The notes under the pieces were generated by a model. That model was not told where the DNA came from. It saw nothing but the letters and a program-made list of their open reading frames with translations, and did not search any database. This document shows, piece after piece, positions 1 through 7,314 of a stretch of 16,791 nt of DNA. Both the position numbers and the translations under genes were made by a program. This DNA comes from Gammaproteobacteria bacterium (GTDB lineage Bacteria > Pseudomonadota > Gammaproteobacteria > SZUA-152). The first letter of the stretch is position 1. Each line of letters begins with the position of its first letter. The stretch covers positions 1 to 16,791 of the forward strand of contig JAUWVK010000016.1 in assembly GCA_030617485.1 (NCBI GenBank). The letters run 5' to 3'.

Positions 1-1013
1 TTATCATCCGCATAAAGTATTTTTTCTTCAAATATTGACAGAAGCATTTCATTAAGACGGGACAGCTCCATGGCTGTTCGGTAGTAGTCTTTCATGAATT
101 GTTCAACAGCGAGTTTATGTTCCTGGTCCTGATAACCAAACTGCGTGGCTAAGGCGCGCTGGTGGTCGAACAGCAAACGGTCTTCACGACGATTGGTGAG
201 AATGTGTAATGCGAAACGAACTTTCCAGAGAAAATTTTGCGCTTCAACAAGTTCCTTGTACTCATTTTCGCTAAGAAAGCCGTGGCCAACTAACTCGTGT
301 AAGGTTTCTGCGCCAAAATGTCGTTTTGCTACCCAGCCAATAACCTGAAGATCACGCAGGCCGCCAGGGTTTTCTTTTATATTAGGCTCGAGGTTGTAGG
401 CGGTGTTGTTAAAACGTTTATGTCTTGTAATTTGTTCTTCACGCTTGGCGCGAAAAAAATCCAGACCGGGCCATATGTGTTCTGGACCTACAGCTTCTTT
501 CATTTTATTGAAAAGTTCTTCAGGGCCGGTTAGTTGGCGTGCCTCCATCAGATTGGTGGCAATAGTGATGTCTGCTTCAGCCTGTTCTGTGCAATCTGTT
601 AAGGTGCGAACACTGTGGCCAACTTCCAGCCCCATGTCCCACAAAAATAATAAAAATTGCTCAATGTTTCCTGCATGATTTTCTGTGTCTTGTTCTGCAG
701 TAGTGAGGATTAGTAGATCAATGTCTGATGCCGGATGTAATTCACCTCGGCCGTATCCCCCAACAGCAACCAGTGCAATATTGGATTCATTCTGATTAAA
801 AGGAAGACACCAGGCGCGGATTAAAAGCTGGTCCATTATCGCTGCTCTTTCAGCAACGAGCACCTCTACGGCTATTCCATTTTCAAATCGGGCTTTAATG
901 TTTTCGCTAGCAGATTTGAGTTGTGAACGAAAGATTGATAAGGGGGTATTACTATCGGCAACTTCATGATCAAAATCCTGCCAGTTAATACTGGACTCAC
1001 TTGTTTGGGGCAT
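1..1013 (-). CDS. glnD: GlnD, bifunctional PII uridylyltransferase/uridylyl-removing enzyme (N-terminal part, cut by window edge)
   Basis: The first 337 residues are present; the family is usually near 890 residues, so the HD and ACT domains lie outside the window. GlnD uridylylates and deuridylylates PII proteins in the cytoplasm in response to glutamine, setting the nitrogen status signal. The nucleotidyltransferase motif GGYGRGELHPASDIDLL is at residues 85-101, with the metal-binding pair D97 and D99. The family motif NPGGLRDLQ is at 215-223. The ATG at 1011-1013 is preceded by an AGGA Shine-Dalgarno (plus-strand 1021-1024) at 7 nt spacing. It follows map on the same strand after 63 bp, so the two are probably cotranscribed, as in E. 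coli. No frameshift or stop is seen in the visible part. The identification is near certain. Confidence 0.97.
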   Translation of the reverse strand, partial: MPQTSESSINWQDFDHEVADSNTPLSIFRSQLKSASENIKARFENGIAVEVLVAERAAIMDQLLIRAWCLPFNQNESNIALVAVGGYGRGELHPASDIDLLILTTAEQDTENHAGNIEQFLLFLWDMGLEVGHSVRTLTDCTEQAEADITIATNLMEARQLTGPEELFNKMKEAVGPEHIWPGLDFFRAKREEQITRHKRFNNTAYNLEPNIKENPGGLRDLQVIGWVAKRHFGAETLHELVGHGFLSENEYKELVEAQNFLWKVRFALHILTNRREDRLLFDHQRALATQFGYQDQEHKLAVEQFMKDYYRTAMELSRLNEMLLSIFEEKILYADD

Positions 1014-1076
1014 TAAAAATTCCTGGGTCAATCGGGTTATGTATTTGTGGAGATGGCGATTATTTTGTTAGAAATG

Positions 1077-1844
1077 CTACAGCTCATCGCCCGGTAATTT
1101 GGTCAATACTTCGTGTCCATTGTCAGTAACAAGAATGGTGTGTTCCCATTGAGCAGAAAGACTGCGATCTTTTGTGACTACGGTCCATTTATCTTTGAGA
1201 AGCTTAACCTGACGTTTACCAGCGTTGATCATCGGTTCAATCGTGAAGATCATGCCGGGTTCTAAAATGATTCCAGTACCGGCTTCACCATAGTGCAGCA
1301 CCTGGGGTTCTTCATGGAAAGTTGTGCCAATGCCATGACCGCAGTATTCCCGTACCACTGAGCAGTTTTTGGCTTCGGCATATTTCTGGATGGCATGGCC
1401 GATATCGCCCAGGTGAATTCCGGGCTTGACCAGATTGATGCCGATTTTCATGCATTCATGACTGATATCACACACACGCTTTGCAAGGACAGAAGGTTCG
1501 CCAACAAAAAACATTTTGCTGGTGTCACCATGGTAGCCATCCTTAATCACGGTGACATCAATATTGACGATATCACCCTTTTTGAGCTTTTTATCGCTGG
1601 GTATGCCGTGGCAGACCTGGTGATTTACCGAGGTACAAATAGACTTGGGAAACCCGTGGTAATTGAGGGGTGCTGGAATGGCATTCTGGACATTGACGGT
1701 ATAGTCGTGGCAGATGTCGTTAAGCTCATCTGTGGTGACACCGGGCTTAATGTGGGGGGCGATCATTGTAAGTTGATCCGCCGCCAGATGGCCTGCGACG
1801 CGCATTTTTTCAATATCTTCAGCTGTTTTGATAATTATGCTCAT
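1077..1844 (-). CDS. map: Methionine aminopeptidase, type I
   Basis: Removes the initiator methionine from nascent proteins at the ribosome exit. The length of 255 residues is normal for the short bacterial type Ia enzyme (E. coli 264). All five metal ligands can be placed: D96 and D107 (in NIDVTVIKDGYHGDTSKMF), H170 (EYCGHGIGTTFHEEP), E203 (FTIEPMI) and E234 (QWEHTILVT). The substrate-contacting His of NHQVCHGIP is H79. No N-terminal SH3 or zinc-finger extension is present. The gene is divergent from rpsB and upstream of glnD on the same strand. The ATG at 1842-1844 has only a weak purine stretch (AAAGA) before it, but the N-terminus MSIIIKTAEDIEKMRVAG fits the family well. Identification is secure. 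Confidence 0.98.
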   Translation of the reverse strand: MSIIIKTAEDIEKMRVAGHLAADQLTMIAPHIKPGVTTDELNDICHDYTVNVQNAIPAPLNYHGFPKSICTSVNHQVCHGIPSDKKLKKGDIVNIDVTVIKDGYHGDTSKMFFVGEPSVLAKRVCDISHECMKIGINLVKPGIHLGDIGHAIQKYAEAKNCSVVREYCGHGIGTTFHEEPQVLHYGEAGTGIILEPGMIFTIEPMINAGKRQVKLLKDKWTVVTKDRSLSAQWEHTILVTDNGHEVLTKLPGDEL

Positions 1845-1884
1845 TCTTTATATGGGTCTCTGTCTTGTCTGATTATTCGGTCTA

Positions 1885-1914
1885 ATTTTACGGCTGGAGC
1901 CTGCTGGAACCCAA
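1885..1914 (-). promoter_or_regulatory. Candidate sigma-70 promoter for map-glnD
   Basis: Read on the minus strand, TTGGGT (1909-1914) and TAAAAT (1885-1890) are separated by 18 nt. The -10 box matches 5 of 6 consensus positions and the -35 box 3 of 6. Transcription would start near 1878, about 34 nt ahead of the map ATG. This is a by-eye match without experimental support. Confidence 0.33.
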
Positions 1915-1978
1915 ATGCCGCCAAATGGCAGTTTGAGCTCAATCTAGATCGATTTTACGTCAAAATTGGTGCTTCTGA

Positions 1979-2007
1979 TTGTTGTAAATGGCTGCATATG
2001 GTATAAA
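1979..2007 (+). promoter_or_regulatory. Probable rpsB promoter: extended -10 with GC-rich discriminator
   Basis: TATAAA at 2002-2007 is preceded by TGG (1999-2001), giving an extended -10 (TGnTATAAA). A weak -35, TTGTTG, lies at 1979-1984 with a 17-nt spacer. The sequence directly after the -10 is GCCCGCGC, a GC-rich discriminator of the kind found at stringently controlled rRNA and ribosomal protein promoters. The predicted start near 2014 leaves a leader of about 200 nt before rpsB. The extended -10 compensates for the poor -35. Confidence 0.6.
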
Positions 2008-2013
2008 GCCCGC

Positions 2014-2213
2014 GCTGCTAACGCAACTAGAAGTGCGATGAGAAATTGCATGCGTAACAGCATTAATCGGGGCGATGGTTTAGTGCCATTTGACCCCATA
2101 ATCCGCACACGTATCGGCACATATATCTGGGTGCCCTGGACAGGTCCAAAGTGACTAATCTAGGGTTGATGTATGGGATACGTGGAGGTCTAACCCATAC
2201 AAAGGAGTTTATT
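2014..2213 (+). promoter_or_regulatory. Structured rpsB 5' leader, probable S2 autoregulatory region
   Basis: The leader contains several inverted repeats. GGGG 2069-2072 pairs with CCCC 2094-2097, enclosing ATGG 2075-2078 with CCAT 2086-2089. GGCAC 2116-2120 pairs with GTGCC 2131-2135. TGGA 2137-2140 pairs with TCCA 2145-2148. GTATGGG 2171-2177 pairs perfectly with CCCATAC 2194-2200. The last hairpin ends one base before the strong Shine-Dalgarno AAAGGAG (2201-2207), and its loop carries a second GGAGG (2184-2188). In E. coli and other gammaproteobacteria rpsB-tsf is known to be repressed by S2 acting on the rpsB leader; that this leader does the same is inferred from position and structure. 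Together with the two promoters, this accounts for most of the gene-free stretch 1845-2213. Confidence 0.55.
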
Positions 2214-3143
2214 ATGCCTCAAGTGACCATGCGTCAAATGTTGGAGGCGGGCGTTCATTTTGGACACCAAGCCCGTTTCTGGAATCCCAAGATGGCTCCG
2301 TACATCTTCGGCGAACGAAACAAAATCCATATTATTAATCTGGAAACAACCCTTCCCCTGTATACCGATGCTACTAACTTCATGGGTAAGCTGACATCTG
2401 GTAAGGGTAAAGTTCTTTTTGTTGGCACTAAACGTGCCGCGAGAGACAGTATTAAAGAGCATGCTGAACGCGTTGGTATGCCTTATGTGAACCATCGCTG
2501 GTTGGGCGGCATGCTGACCAACTTCAAAACCGTTAAAGGATCTATCAAGCGCCTGAAAGAGCTGGAAGCTATGGCTGATGATGGTAGTTTTGCCAAACTG
2601 AATAAAAAAGAAGGGTTAATGCTTACACGTGAGCAAGAAAAGCTGGAACGTAGCCTGGGTGGCATTAAGGATATGAATGGTCTGCCGGACGCGGTATTTA
2701 TTATCGATGTGGGACACGAGAAAATTGCGGTAGCTGAGGCTCGTAAATTAGGCATACCTATTATAGGTATCGTCGATACTAATACCAATCCAGATGGGAT
2801 TGATTACGTAATTCCTGGTAATGATGATGCAATGCGTGCAATTCAGTTATACGTACGTGGCGCAGCAGACTCGATTGTAGAAAGTCGCGCAGCCGCTTTG
2901 CAGTCAACTGAAGCTAAAGCTGATGCTTTTGTCGAAGTTGATGAAGGCAGCAATGAAGAAGCCGATGTTAAAAAGCCAGCGGCTAAAAAGGCTGTAGTTA
3001 AGAAAGCTACAATTAAAAAAGCCACTGTGAAAAAAGCCACAGTTAAAAAGGCGGCAGCTAAAAAAGCTGAGCCTGAATCGTCTGACAAAGAAGCAGCAGC
3101 TGAAGAAAAACCCGCCGCTGAAGCTGAGAAAGCAGCTGAGTAA
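2214..3143 (+). CDS. rpsB: 30S ribosomal protein S2 with long Lys/Ala-rich C-terminal tail
   Basis: S2 is a late-assembling small-subunit protein near the mRNA exit and bridges S1 to the 30S particle. The ATG at 2214 follows AAAGGAG with 6-nt spacing, and the product begins [19 protein letters not shown], the normal S2 start. The reading frame stays open upstream to 2151, but that part is leader. The core (residues 1 to about 235) is intact, with [13 protein letters not shown] near 94-106 and family motifs such as [20 protein letters not shown] near 188-206. The protein is 309 residues against 241 in E. coli. The extra 65-70 residues are an acidic linker (about 241-251), seven lysine-led pentapeptides (253-287) and an Ala/Glu-rich end. 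tsf follows after 68 bp. Confidence 0.98.
   Translation: MPQVTMRQMLEAGVHFGHQARFWNPKMAPYIFGERNKIHIINLETTLPLYTDATNFMGKLTSGKGKVLFVGTKRAARDSIKEHAERVGMPYVNHRWLGGMLTNFKTVKGSIKRLKELEAMADDGSFAKLNKKEGLMLTREQEKLERSLGGIKDMNGLPDAVFIIDVGHEKIAVAEARKLGIPIIGIVDTNTNPDGIDYVIPGNDDAMRAIQLYVRGAADSIVESRAAALQSTEAKADAFVEVDEGSNEEADVKKPAAKKAVVKKATIKKATVKKATVKKAAAKKAEPESSDKEAAAEEKPAAEAEKAAE
2970..3074 (+). repeat. Seven tandem 15-bp units encoding KKxxx pentapeptides in the S2 tail
   Basis: In-frame units start at 2970, 2985, 3000, 3015, 3030, 3045 and 3060. Each encodes Lys-Lys followed mostly by Ala and small or aliphatic residues; examples are [15 protein letters not shown] and KKAAA. The copies differ at the nucleotide level (AAA and AAG both used, several Ala and Val codons), so the array is not freshly duplicated. 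It resembles the Lys/Ala repeats of histone H1-like tails. Confidence 0.9.
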
Positions 3144-3156
3144 ATCTGATCAATAA

Positions 3157-3186
3157 CCCAGGTTGTAGGATTGCCTACAATCTGGG
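3157..3186 (+). terminator. rpsB-tsf intergenic hairpin, probable attenuator or mRNA-stability element
   Basis: CCCAGGTTGTAGG (3157-3169) pairs with CCTACAATCTGGG (3174-3186) over 13 bp with a single G-U pair and a 4-nt loop. It sits 13 nt after the rpsB stop and 25 nt before the tsf start. No U-tract follows (the next bases are CTATAAAATT), so complete intrinsic termination is unlikely. Partial attenuation or 3'-end protection of rpsB mRNA is the more likely role. The structure is clear; the function is inferred. Confidence 0.6.
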
Positions 3187-3211
3187 CTATAAAATTTGAG
3201 GAATTAAAGTA

Positions 3212-4090
3212 ATGGCTATAACAGCTGGATTGGTAAAAGACCTGCGTGAACGTACAGGTGCTGGCATGATGGAATGCAAAAAAGCACTAGTAGAGACAGA
3301 TGGCGATATAGAAGCTGCGATTGATCTCATGCGTAAGAGCGGTGCTGCAAAAGCTGATAAAAAATCAGGGCGCACAGCAGCAGAAGGATTGATTACATTT
3401 AAAAGCAGTGCAAATAACAAAGATGCAGTGATGGTGGAAATAAACTGCGAAACAGATTTTGTCACCAAAGGTGATGATTTCCTGAATTTTGCTTCTGCTG
3501 TGGCACAGACTGCACTGGATCAAAAGCCTGCTGATATTGATGCACTGTTGGCAACACCGCTGGATGGCGGTGAAAATATTGCAGATGCCACCAAGACGTT
3601 GATTGCTAAGTTGGGTGAAAACATGAGTGTGCGTCGTTTTGTCAGTAGAACCACTGACGGTATATTGGGGTGTTATCTTCACGGCGGCCGTATTGGTGTA
3701 ATGGTAGAGCTTAATGGTGGAGATGAAGCATTGGCTAAAGATATTGCCATGCATGTGGCTGCCAGCAATCCTAATTGCGTGAGCGAAGATGAAGTTTCTG
3801 CGGAATTGATCGCAAGGGAAAAAGAGATTTTTTCAGCCCAGGCGGCAGAAAGCGGTAAACCACCAGAAATTGTTGAAAAAATGGTTGGTGGCCGAATTAA
3901 AAAATTCCTGAAAGAAATTACTTTGTTGAACCAGCCTTTTGTTAAGGATCCAGATCAAACAGTTGAGCAGTTAGTAAAGGCTGCCGGAGCAACAGTAGTT
4001 AGGTTTGATCGCCTTGAAGTTGGCGAGGGAATTGAAAAGAAAGTCGAAAACTTTGCCGAAGAAGTTATGGCCCAGGCGCAAGGTAGTTAA
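3212..4090 (+). CDS. tsf: Elongation factor Ts
   Basis: EF-Ts is the guanine nucleotide exchange factor that releases GDP from EF-Tu in the cytoplasm. The product has 292 residues (E. coli 283). The N-terminal UBA-like domain contains the family signature [16 protein letters not shown] (residues 11-26), and TDFV at 81-84 is the conserved EF-Tu contact motif. The C-terminal dimerisation domain continues to [10 protein letters not shown]. The ATG at 3212 follows GAGGA (3198-3202) with 9-nt spacing. It is the second gene of the rpsB-tsf unit; the intergenic hairpin before it may lower its expression relative to rpsB. No terminator-like hairpin was seen in the 44 bp before pyrH, so read-through is expected. 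Confidence 0.98.
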   Translation: MAITAGLVKDLRERTGAGMMECKKALVETDGDIEAAIDLMRKSGAAKADKKSGRTAAEGLITFKSSANNKDAVMVEINCETDFVTKGDDFLNFASAVAQTALDQKPADIDALLATPLDGGENIADATKTLIAKLGENMSVRRFVSRTTDGILGCYLHGGRIGVMVELNGGDEALAKDIAMHVAASNPNCVSEDEVSAELIAREKEIFSAQAAESGKPPEIVEKMVGGRIKKFLKEITLLNQPFVKDPDQTVEQLVKAAGATVVRFDRLEVGEGIEKKVENFAEEVMAQAQGS

Positions 4091-4134
4091 CAACCAATAT
4101 CACGCTAGCAATTAAACCAGCACAAAGGCACGAA

Positions 4135-4860
4135 ATGACAGGCGATGCTAAAAAGGCGGTATACAAACGAATCCTGCTGAAGATTAGTGGGGAGGCATTG
4201 ATGGGGGATACTGATTTTGGTATCGACCCTGCTGTTATAAACCGTACATCGTTAGAAATAAAAGAGTTGGTGGATGCTGGTGTTGAAGTAGCTCTGGTGA
4301 TTGGTGGTGGTAATATTTTTCGTGGTATTAGTCTTGCTGCGGAAGGTATGAATCGCACAACAGGCGATTACATGGGTATGCTGGCAACTGTCATCAATGC
4401 GTTATCAATGCAGGATGCATTGGAGCGTAACGATGTGGATGTCAGGGTGCTTTCCGCTATTCCTATCGACCCTGTTTGTGAGCCATATATACAGCGCCGG
4501 GCTGTCAGGCATCTGGAAAAAGGTCGCGTGGTTATTTTTGCTGCTGGAACGGGCAGCCCGTTCTTTACTACTGATTCTGCGGCTAGTTTGCGTGGAATAG
4601 AAATTGATGCCGACCTCGTACTCAAAGCCACTAAGGTCGACGGTGTTTATTCTTCTGACCCAATGAAAGACAAGGAAGCCGTTCGTTATAATGAGCTTAG
4701 TTATGATGAAGTATTATCCAAAAAGCTTGGCGTTATGGATGCCACGGCGATTGCATTATGCCGAGACCAGTCTATGCCAGTACGTGTTTTTAATATGAAT
4801 AAAAAAGGCGCGTTGATGAGAATAATCCAGGGAGAGGATGAAGGCACCCTCGTTAAATAA
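4135..4860 (+). CDS. pyrH: Uridylate kinase (UMP kinase)
   Basis: Phosphorylates UMP to UDP with ATP in pyrimidine nucleotide synthesis. It is a cytoplasmic hexamer of the amino-acid-kinase fold. The product is 241 residues, the same length as E. coli PyrH. Recognisable blocks are [15 protein letters not shown] (10-24, phosphate-binding Lys), [10 protein letters not shown] (55-64), [12 protein letters not shown] (139-150) and [13 protein letters not shown] (164-176). The ATG at 4135 is preceded by AAAGG (4124-4128) at 6-nt spacing. Bacterial PyrH is usually activated by GTP and inhibited by UTP. The gene lies between tsf and frr as in most proteobacteria; no promoter of its own was recognised. 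Confidence 0.98.
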   Translation: MTGDAKKAVYKRILLKISGEALMGDTDFGIDPAVINRTSLEIKELVDAGVEVALVIGGGNIFRGISLAAEGMNRTTGDYMGMLATVINALSMQDALERNDVDVRVLSAIPIDPVCEPYIQRRAVRHLEKGRVVIFAAGTGSPFFTTDSAASLRGIEIDADLVLKATKVDGVYSSDPMKDKEAVRYNELSYDEVLSKKLGVMDATAIALCRDQSMPVRVFNMNKKGALMRIIQGEDEGTLVK

Positions 4861-4870
4861 AGCTTGATGG

Positions 4871-4934
4871 TGCGAACGGTTGTTCTGCAAGTGGCTGTAT
4901 AAACTTGTTGTTTGTTTTAGATTGCGAACATAAT
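4871..4934 (+). promoter_or_regulatory. pyrH-frr intergenic: weak hairpin and weak possible frr promoter
   Basis: TGCGAAC (4871-4877) can pair with GTTC-T-GCA (4882-4889) with one bulged base and a 4-nt loop; there is no adjacent U-run. Downstream, CATAAT (4929-4934, 5 of 6 to the -10 consensus) lies 18 nt after TTGTTG (4905-4910, 3 of 6). A local frr promoter is possible but weakly supported. Confidence 0.22.
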
Positions 4935-4956
4935 AAAAATACGGAATGGAATAGCC

Positions 4957-5514
4957 ATGATTGATGACATTAAGAAAGATGCTGATATTCGCATGGGTAA
5001 GAGTATCGAGTCCTTGAGAGGGGATCTGACCAAGCTTCGTACGGGAAGGGCTCACACAAGTTTGCTGGATCATATTACCGTTGATTACTACGGAACTGAT
5101 ACACCATTAAACCAAGTTGCAACTGTTGCAGTTGCTGATGCTCGCATGCTTACCGTCACCCCCTGGGAAAAACCTATGGTTCAAGCTGTTGAAAAGGCCA
5201 TTATGACTTCTAATCTGGGGTTGAATCCTGCTACATCAGGAACTGTTATTCGTGTGCCATTACCTCCGCTTACCGAAGAGCGCCGCAAAGATATGATTAA
5301 GCTGGTTCGAAAAGAAGGTGAAGGCGCGAAAGTGGCCATTCGTAATATTCGCCGTGATGCCAATAGTGATATAAAGGAGCTTCTAAAAGAAAAAGAAATC
5401 TCCGAGGATGAGGAACGTCAAGGTGAAGAAGCTATCCAGAAGCTAACGGACAAACATGTGGTGGAAGTGGATAAGCTTCTGGAGGTAAAAGAAAAAGATC
5501 TCATGGAAATATGA
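4957..5514 (+). CDS. frr: Ribosome recycling factor
   Basis: RRF acts with EF-G to split the post-termination ribosome from mRNA and tRNA. The product has 185 residues, identical in length to E. coli RRF. The three-helix-bundle head is visible in residues 1-30 and 105-185 ([13 protein letters not shown] near 26-38; charged helix with [11 protein letters not shown] near 126-136, carrying the conserved Arg). The small beta domain falls roughly at 31-104. The ATG at 4957 has TGGA (4947-4950) at 6-nt spacing. It follows pyrH after 96 bp and precedes uppS by about 164 bp, the largest gap in the rightward array after the rpsB leader. The gene is intact. Confidence 0.98.
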   Translation: MIDDIKKDADIRMGKSIESLRGDLTKLRTGRAHTSLLDHITVDYYGTDTPLNQVATVAVADARMLTVTPWEKPMVQAVEKAIMTSNLGLNPATSGTVIRVPLPPLTEERRKDMIKLVRKEGEGAKVAIRNIRRDANSDIKELLKEKEISEDEERQGEEAIQKLTDKHVVEVDKLLEVKEKDLMEI

Positions 5515-5515
5515 T

Positions 5516-5537
5516 GTGACACTGGACTGTATGTCAC
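5516..5537 (+). other. Small inverted repeat after frr
   Basis: GTGACA (5516-5521) and TGTCAC (5532-5537) form a 6-bp stem with a 10-nt loop starting two bases after the frr stop. No U-tract follows. It could be a weak attenuator or a 3'-end element. The rest of the gap to uppS (5538-5678) is AT-rich and I recognise no gene in it. Confidence 0.25.
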
Positions 5538-5678
5538 TTACCCATCAAATGTTTTATTCAAAGAAGAAAATCATTCGAAGACTTACTAATCCTGTTCCAG
5601 GAAGATTCTGCGTGTATTCTGGTTTTTATTTACCATTATTAATAGTTAGTTTGAGCGCTCAGGTGAAGGGTGCTTCTT

Positions 5679-6446
5679 ATGGCTGATAATAATGTTGATG
5701 CACTAAAAACCGATAATTCCATTCCCCGTCATATTGCCATCATTATGGATGGTAATGGTCGCTGGGCAGAAAACCGAAATAAGGCTCGGTTTATGGGGCA
5801 TCGTGCTGGTGTAGATGCGGTACGCGGTGTGGTCGAGTCTTGTGCGAAACAGGGCGTTAAGGTTTTGACGTTGTTTGCATTCAGTAGTGAAAACTGGAGA
5901 CGACCAAAGAAAGAAGTAAGCTTGTTGATGGAGTTGTTTATGACAGCTTTGGGCCATGAAGTTAGGCGCATGCATAAAAATAATGTACGGCTTCAAATTA
6001 TTGGTGATAAAGAAAGGTTTTCATCGGCACTACAAAAGCGCATCAAAAAAGCAGAGGAATTAACAAAGGACAATAGTGGCCTTACCGTAGTTGTAGCGGC
6101 GAATTATGGTGGTCGATGGGATATAGCTCAGGCAGCCAAAAATTTGGCCGAACTTGTGAGGAATGGTGAGTTATCTGTGGATGATATTACTCCGGAGCGG
6201 ATGGCTACCTGTATTTCTCTGAATGATTTACCTGAGCCTGATTTGTTTATACGAACGGGCGGGGAGAAGCGGATAAGTAATTTTCTATTATGGCAGTTGG
6301 CTTACACTGAATTATATTTTACTGATACTTTATGGCCTGATTTTAATGACGACTCATTAGCAGATGCAATCATGTCATTTTCATTGCGCCAACGTCGATT
6401 TGGGCAGACGGGAAAACAGGTGGAAGAGGCTAAAGCCGATGCTTAA
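5679..6446 (+). CDS. uppS: (2Z,6E)-farnesyl-diphosphate-specific undecaprenyl diphosphate synthase
   Basis: Condenses eight isopentenyl diphosphates onto farnesyl diphosphate to give C55 undecaprenyl diphosphate, the precursor of the lipid carrier for peptidoglycan and O-antigen. It is a soluble cis-prenyltransferase. With the ATG at 5679 the product is 255 residues (E. coli 253). The catalytic block IIMDGNGRWA is at 21-30 with D24 as the pyrophosphate/Mg ligand. TLFAFSSENWRRP is the conserved second block, and the C-terminal FIRTGGEKRISNFLLWQ carries the conserved arginines that bind IPP. A GTG at 5670 is an alternative start; ATG is preferred because GAAGG (5665-5669) then sits at 9 nt. Its end overlaps cdsA by 8 bp. 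Confidence 0.97.
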   Translation: MADNNVDALKTDNSIPRHIAIIMDGNGRWAENRNKARFMGHRAGVDAVRGVVESCAKQGVKVLTLFAFSSENWRRPKKEVSLLMELFMTALGHEVRRMHKNNVRLQIIGDKERFSSALQKRIKKAEELTKDNSGLTVVVAANYGGRWDIAQAAKNLAELVRNGELSVDDITPERMATCISLNDLPEPDLFIRTGGEKRISNFLLWQLAYTELYFTDTLWPDFNDDSLADAIMSFSLRQRRFGQTGKQVEEAKADA

Positions 6447-7314
6447 GCAGCGTTTATTAACGGCTGCAGTTTTGATTCCATTTTTGATCTTTGGGATTCT
6501 TACATTGTCAGCGCCATATTTTACCCTTATGTTTGCTGTAATTATTTTGCTGGCTAGCTGGGAGTGGGGTGGCGTGGTGAAGTTATCCGGCTCCAGTAAA
6601 CGCGTAACGTATGTGACTGTCGTGGGATTATCGATGGCTGTTATGTGGTTTTTTGTTGAAAGAGAATCTGGAGACTGGCTGGCCTTGCCTGTTATTAGTC
6701 TCTTCTGGTGGTTGTTGGCCCTGGTTTGGGTGCTGACATACCCAAAATCAGCATCTCGCTGGTCGTCACCATGGGTATTATTCATTATTGGATTTCTGGT
6801 TCTGGTTCCTGCCTGGTCGGCATTAGTAATGCTGCACGTACAAAGTGAACACGGTCCCTATTTAGTCTTGTATTTGTTGGCCCTGATCGCTATTGCAGAT
6901 ACAAGCGCCTACTTTGGTGGACGGCAGTGGGGAAAACATAAATTGGCGCCTGATGTAAGCCCGGGCAAAACATGGGAAGGGGTAGTGAGCGCGGTAGTAG
7001 TGAGTACCATTTTTGCGTTAATCGCAGCCGATTTTTTCGCTTTACCCGGGAACCAGTGGCTACCTTTTGCTGTCTTGTCTCTGGTGACGGTGTGTTTTTC
7101 TATTTTAGGTGACCTTACTGAAAGTATGTTTAAGCGTTACGCCGGATTAAAAGATAGTGGAACAATTTTACCCGGCCATGGTGGCATACTGGATCGTATA
7201 GATGGTGTGACTGCGGCGGCGCCTGTGTTTGTTGTTGGCTTTTGGTTGGGCGATTTTACTTTACACGAGAAGGGGTTGGGTGGATTTTTGCTCGGAAGTG
7301 GGAACATTTTATGA
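6439..7314 (+). CDS. cdsA: Phosphatidate cytidylyltransferase (CDP-diacylglycerol synthase)
   Basis: Converts phosphatidic acid and CTP to CDP-diacylglycerol, the branch point of membrane phospholipid synthesis, in the inner membrane. The product is 291 residues (E. coli 285) with about eight hydrophobic segments, e.g. residues 8-40, 57-72, 82-100, 112-132, 140-156, 182-202, 208-224 and 258-270. The C-terminal CdsA signature runs from S229 to D255, with the key elements SMFKR, KDSG and HGGILDRID. The start [14 protein letters not shown] is the usual one for the family; the frame is open further upstream, but that part would lie deep inside uppS. The ATG at 6439 overlaps the uppS stop by 8 bp, and the end overlaps dxr by ATGA, so coupled translation is likely. 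Confidence 0.97.
   Translation: MLKQRLLTAAVLIPFLIFGILTLSAPYFTLMFAVIILLASWEWGGVVKLSGSSKRVTYVTVVGLSMAVMWFFVERESGDWLALPVISLFWWLLALVWVLTYPKSASRWSSPWVLFIIGFLVLVPAWSALVMLHVQSEHGPYLVLYLLALIAIADTSAYFGGRQWGKHKLAPDVSPGKTWEGVVSAVVVSTIFALIAADFFALPGNQWLPFAVLSLVTVCFSILGDLTESMFKRYAGLKDSGTILPGHGGILDRIDGVTAAAPVFVVGFWLGDFTLHEKGLGGFLLGSGNIL

Noticed and set aside
1911..1927. Direct repeat CCAAATG with 3-nt gap near map, and an inverted copy CAAATGGCA/TGCCATTTG at 2084-2092
   Set aside because: Short matches of this size are expected by chance in a few hundred bases, and they fit no promoter geometry.
1395..2006. Open reading frame of about 200 codons on the plus strand opposite map and running into the map-rpsB gap
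   Set aside because: It is antisense to the clearly conserved map gene, has no recognisable motif, and its last part covers the rpsB promoter.
2151..2213. Upstream in-frame extension of rpsB from a GTG
   Set aside because: It is the structured leader; the S2 N-terminus [10 protein letters not shown] begins at ATG 2214 directly after a strong Shine-Dalgarno.
2843..3088. Antisense reading frame with Ala/Phe/Leu repeats opposite the rpsB tail
   Set aside because: It is the mirror of the Lys/Ala repeat; the hydrophobic pattern is a by-product of reading AAA/GCT repeats in reverse.
5670..5678. GTG start for uppS three codons earlier
   Set aside because: Possible, but the GAAGG at 5665-5669 would touch the GTG, whereas it is well spaced for ATG 5679.
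6364..6438. Upstream in-frame extension of cdsA
   Set aside because: It lies inside the conserved uppS C-terminus; the CdsA family starts at MLKQRLL (6439).
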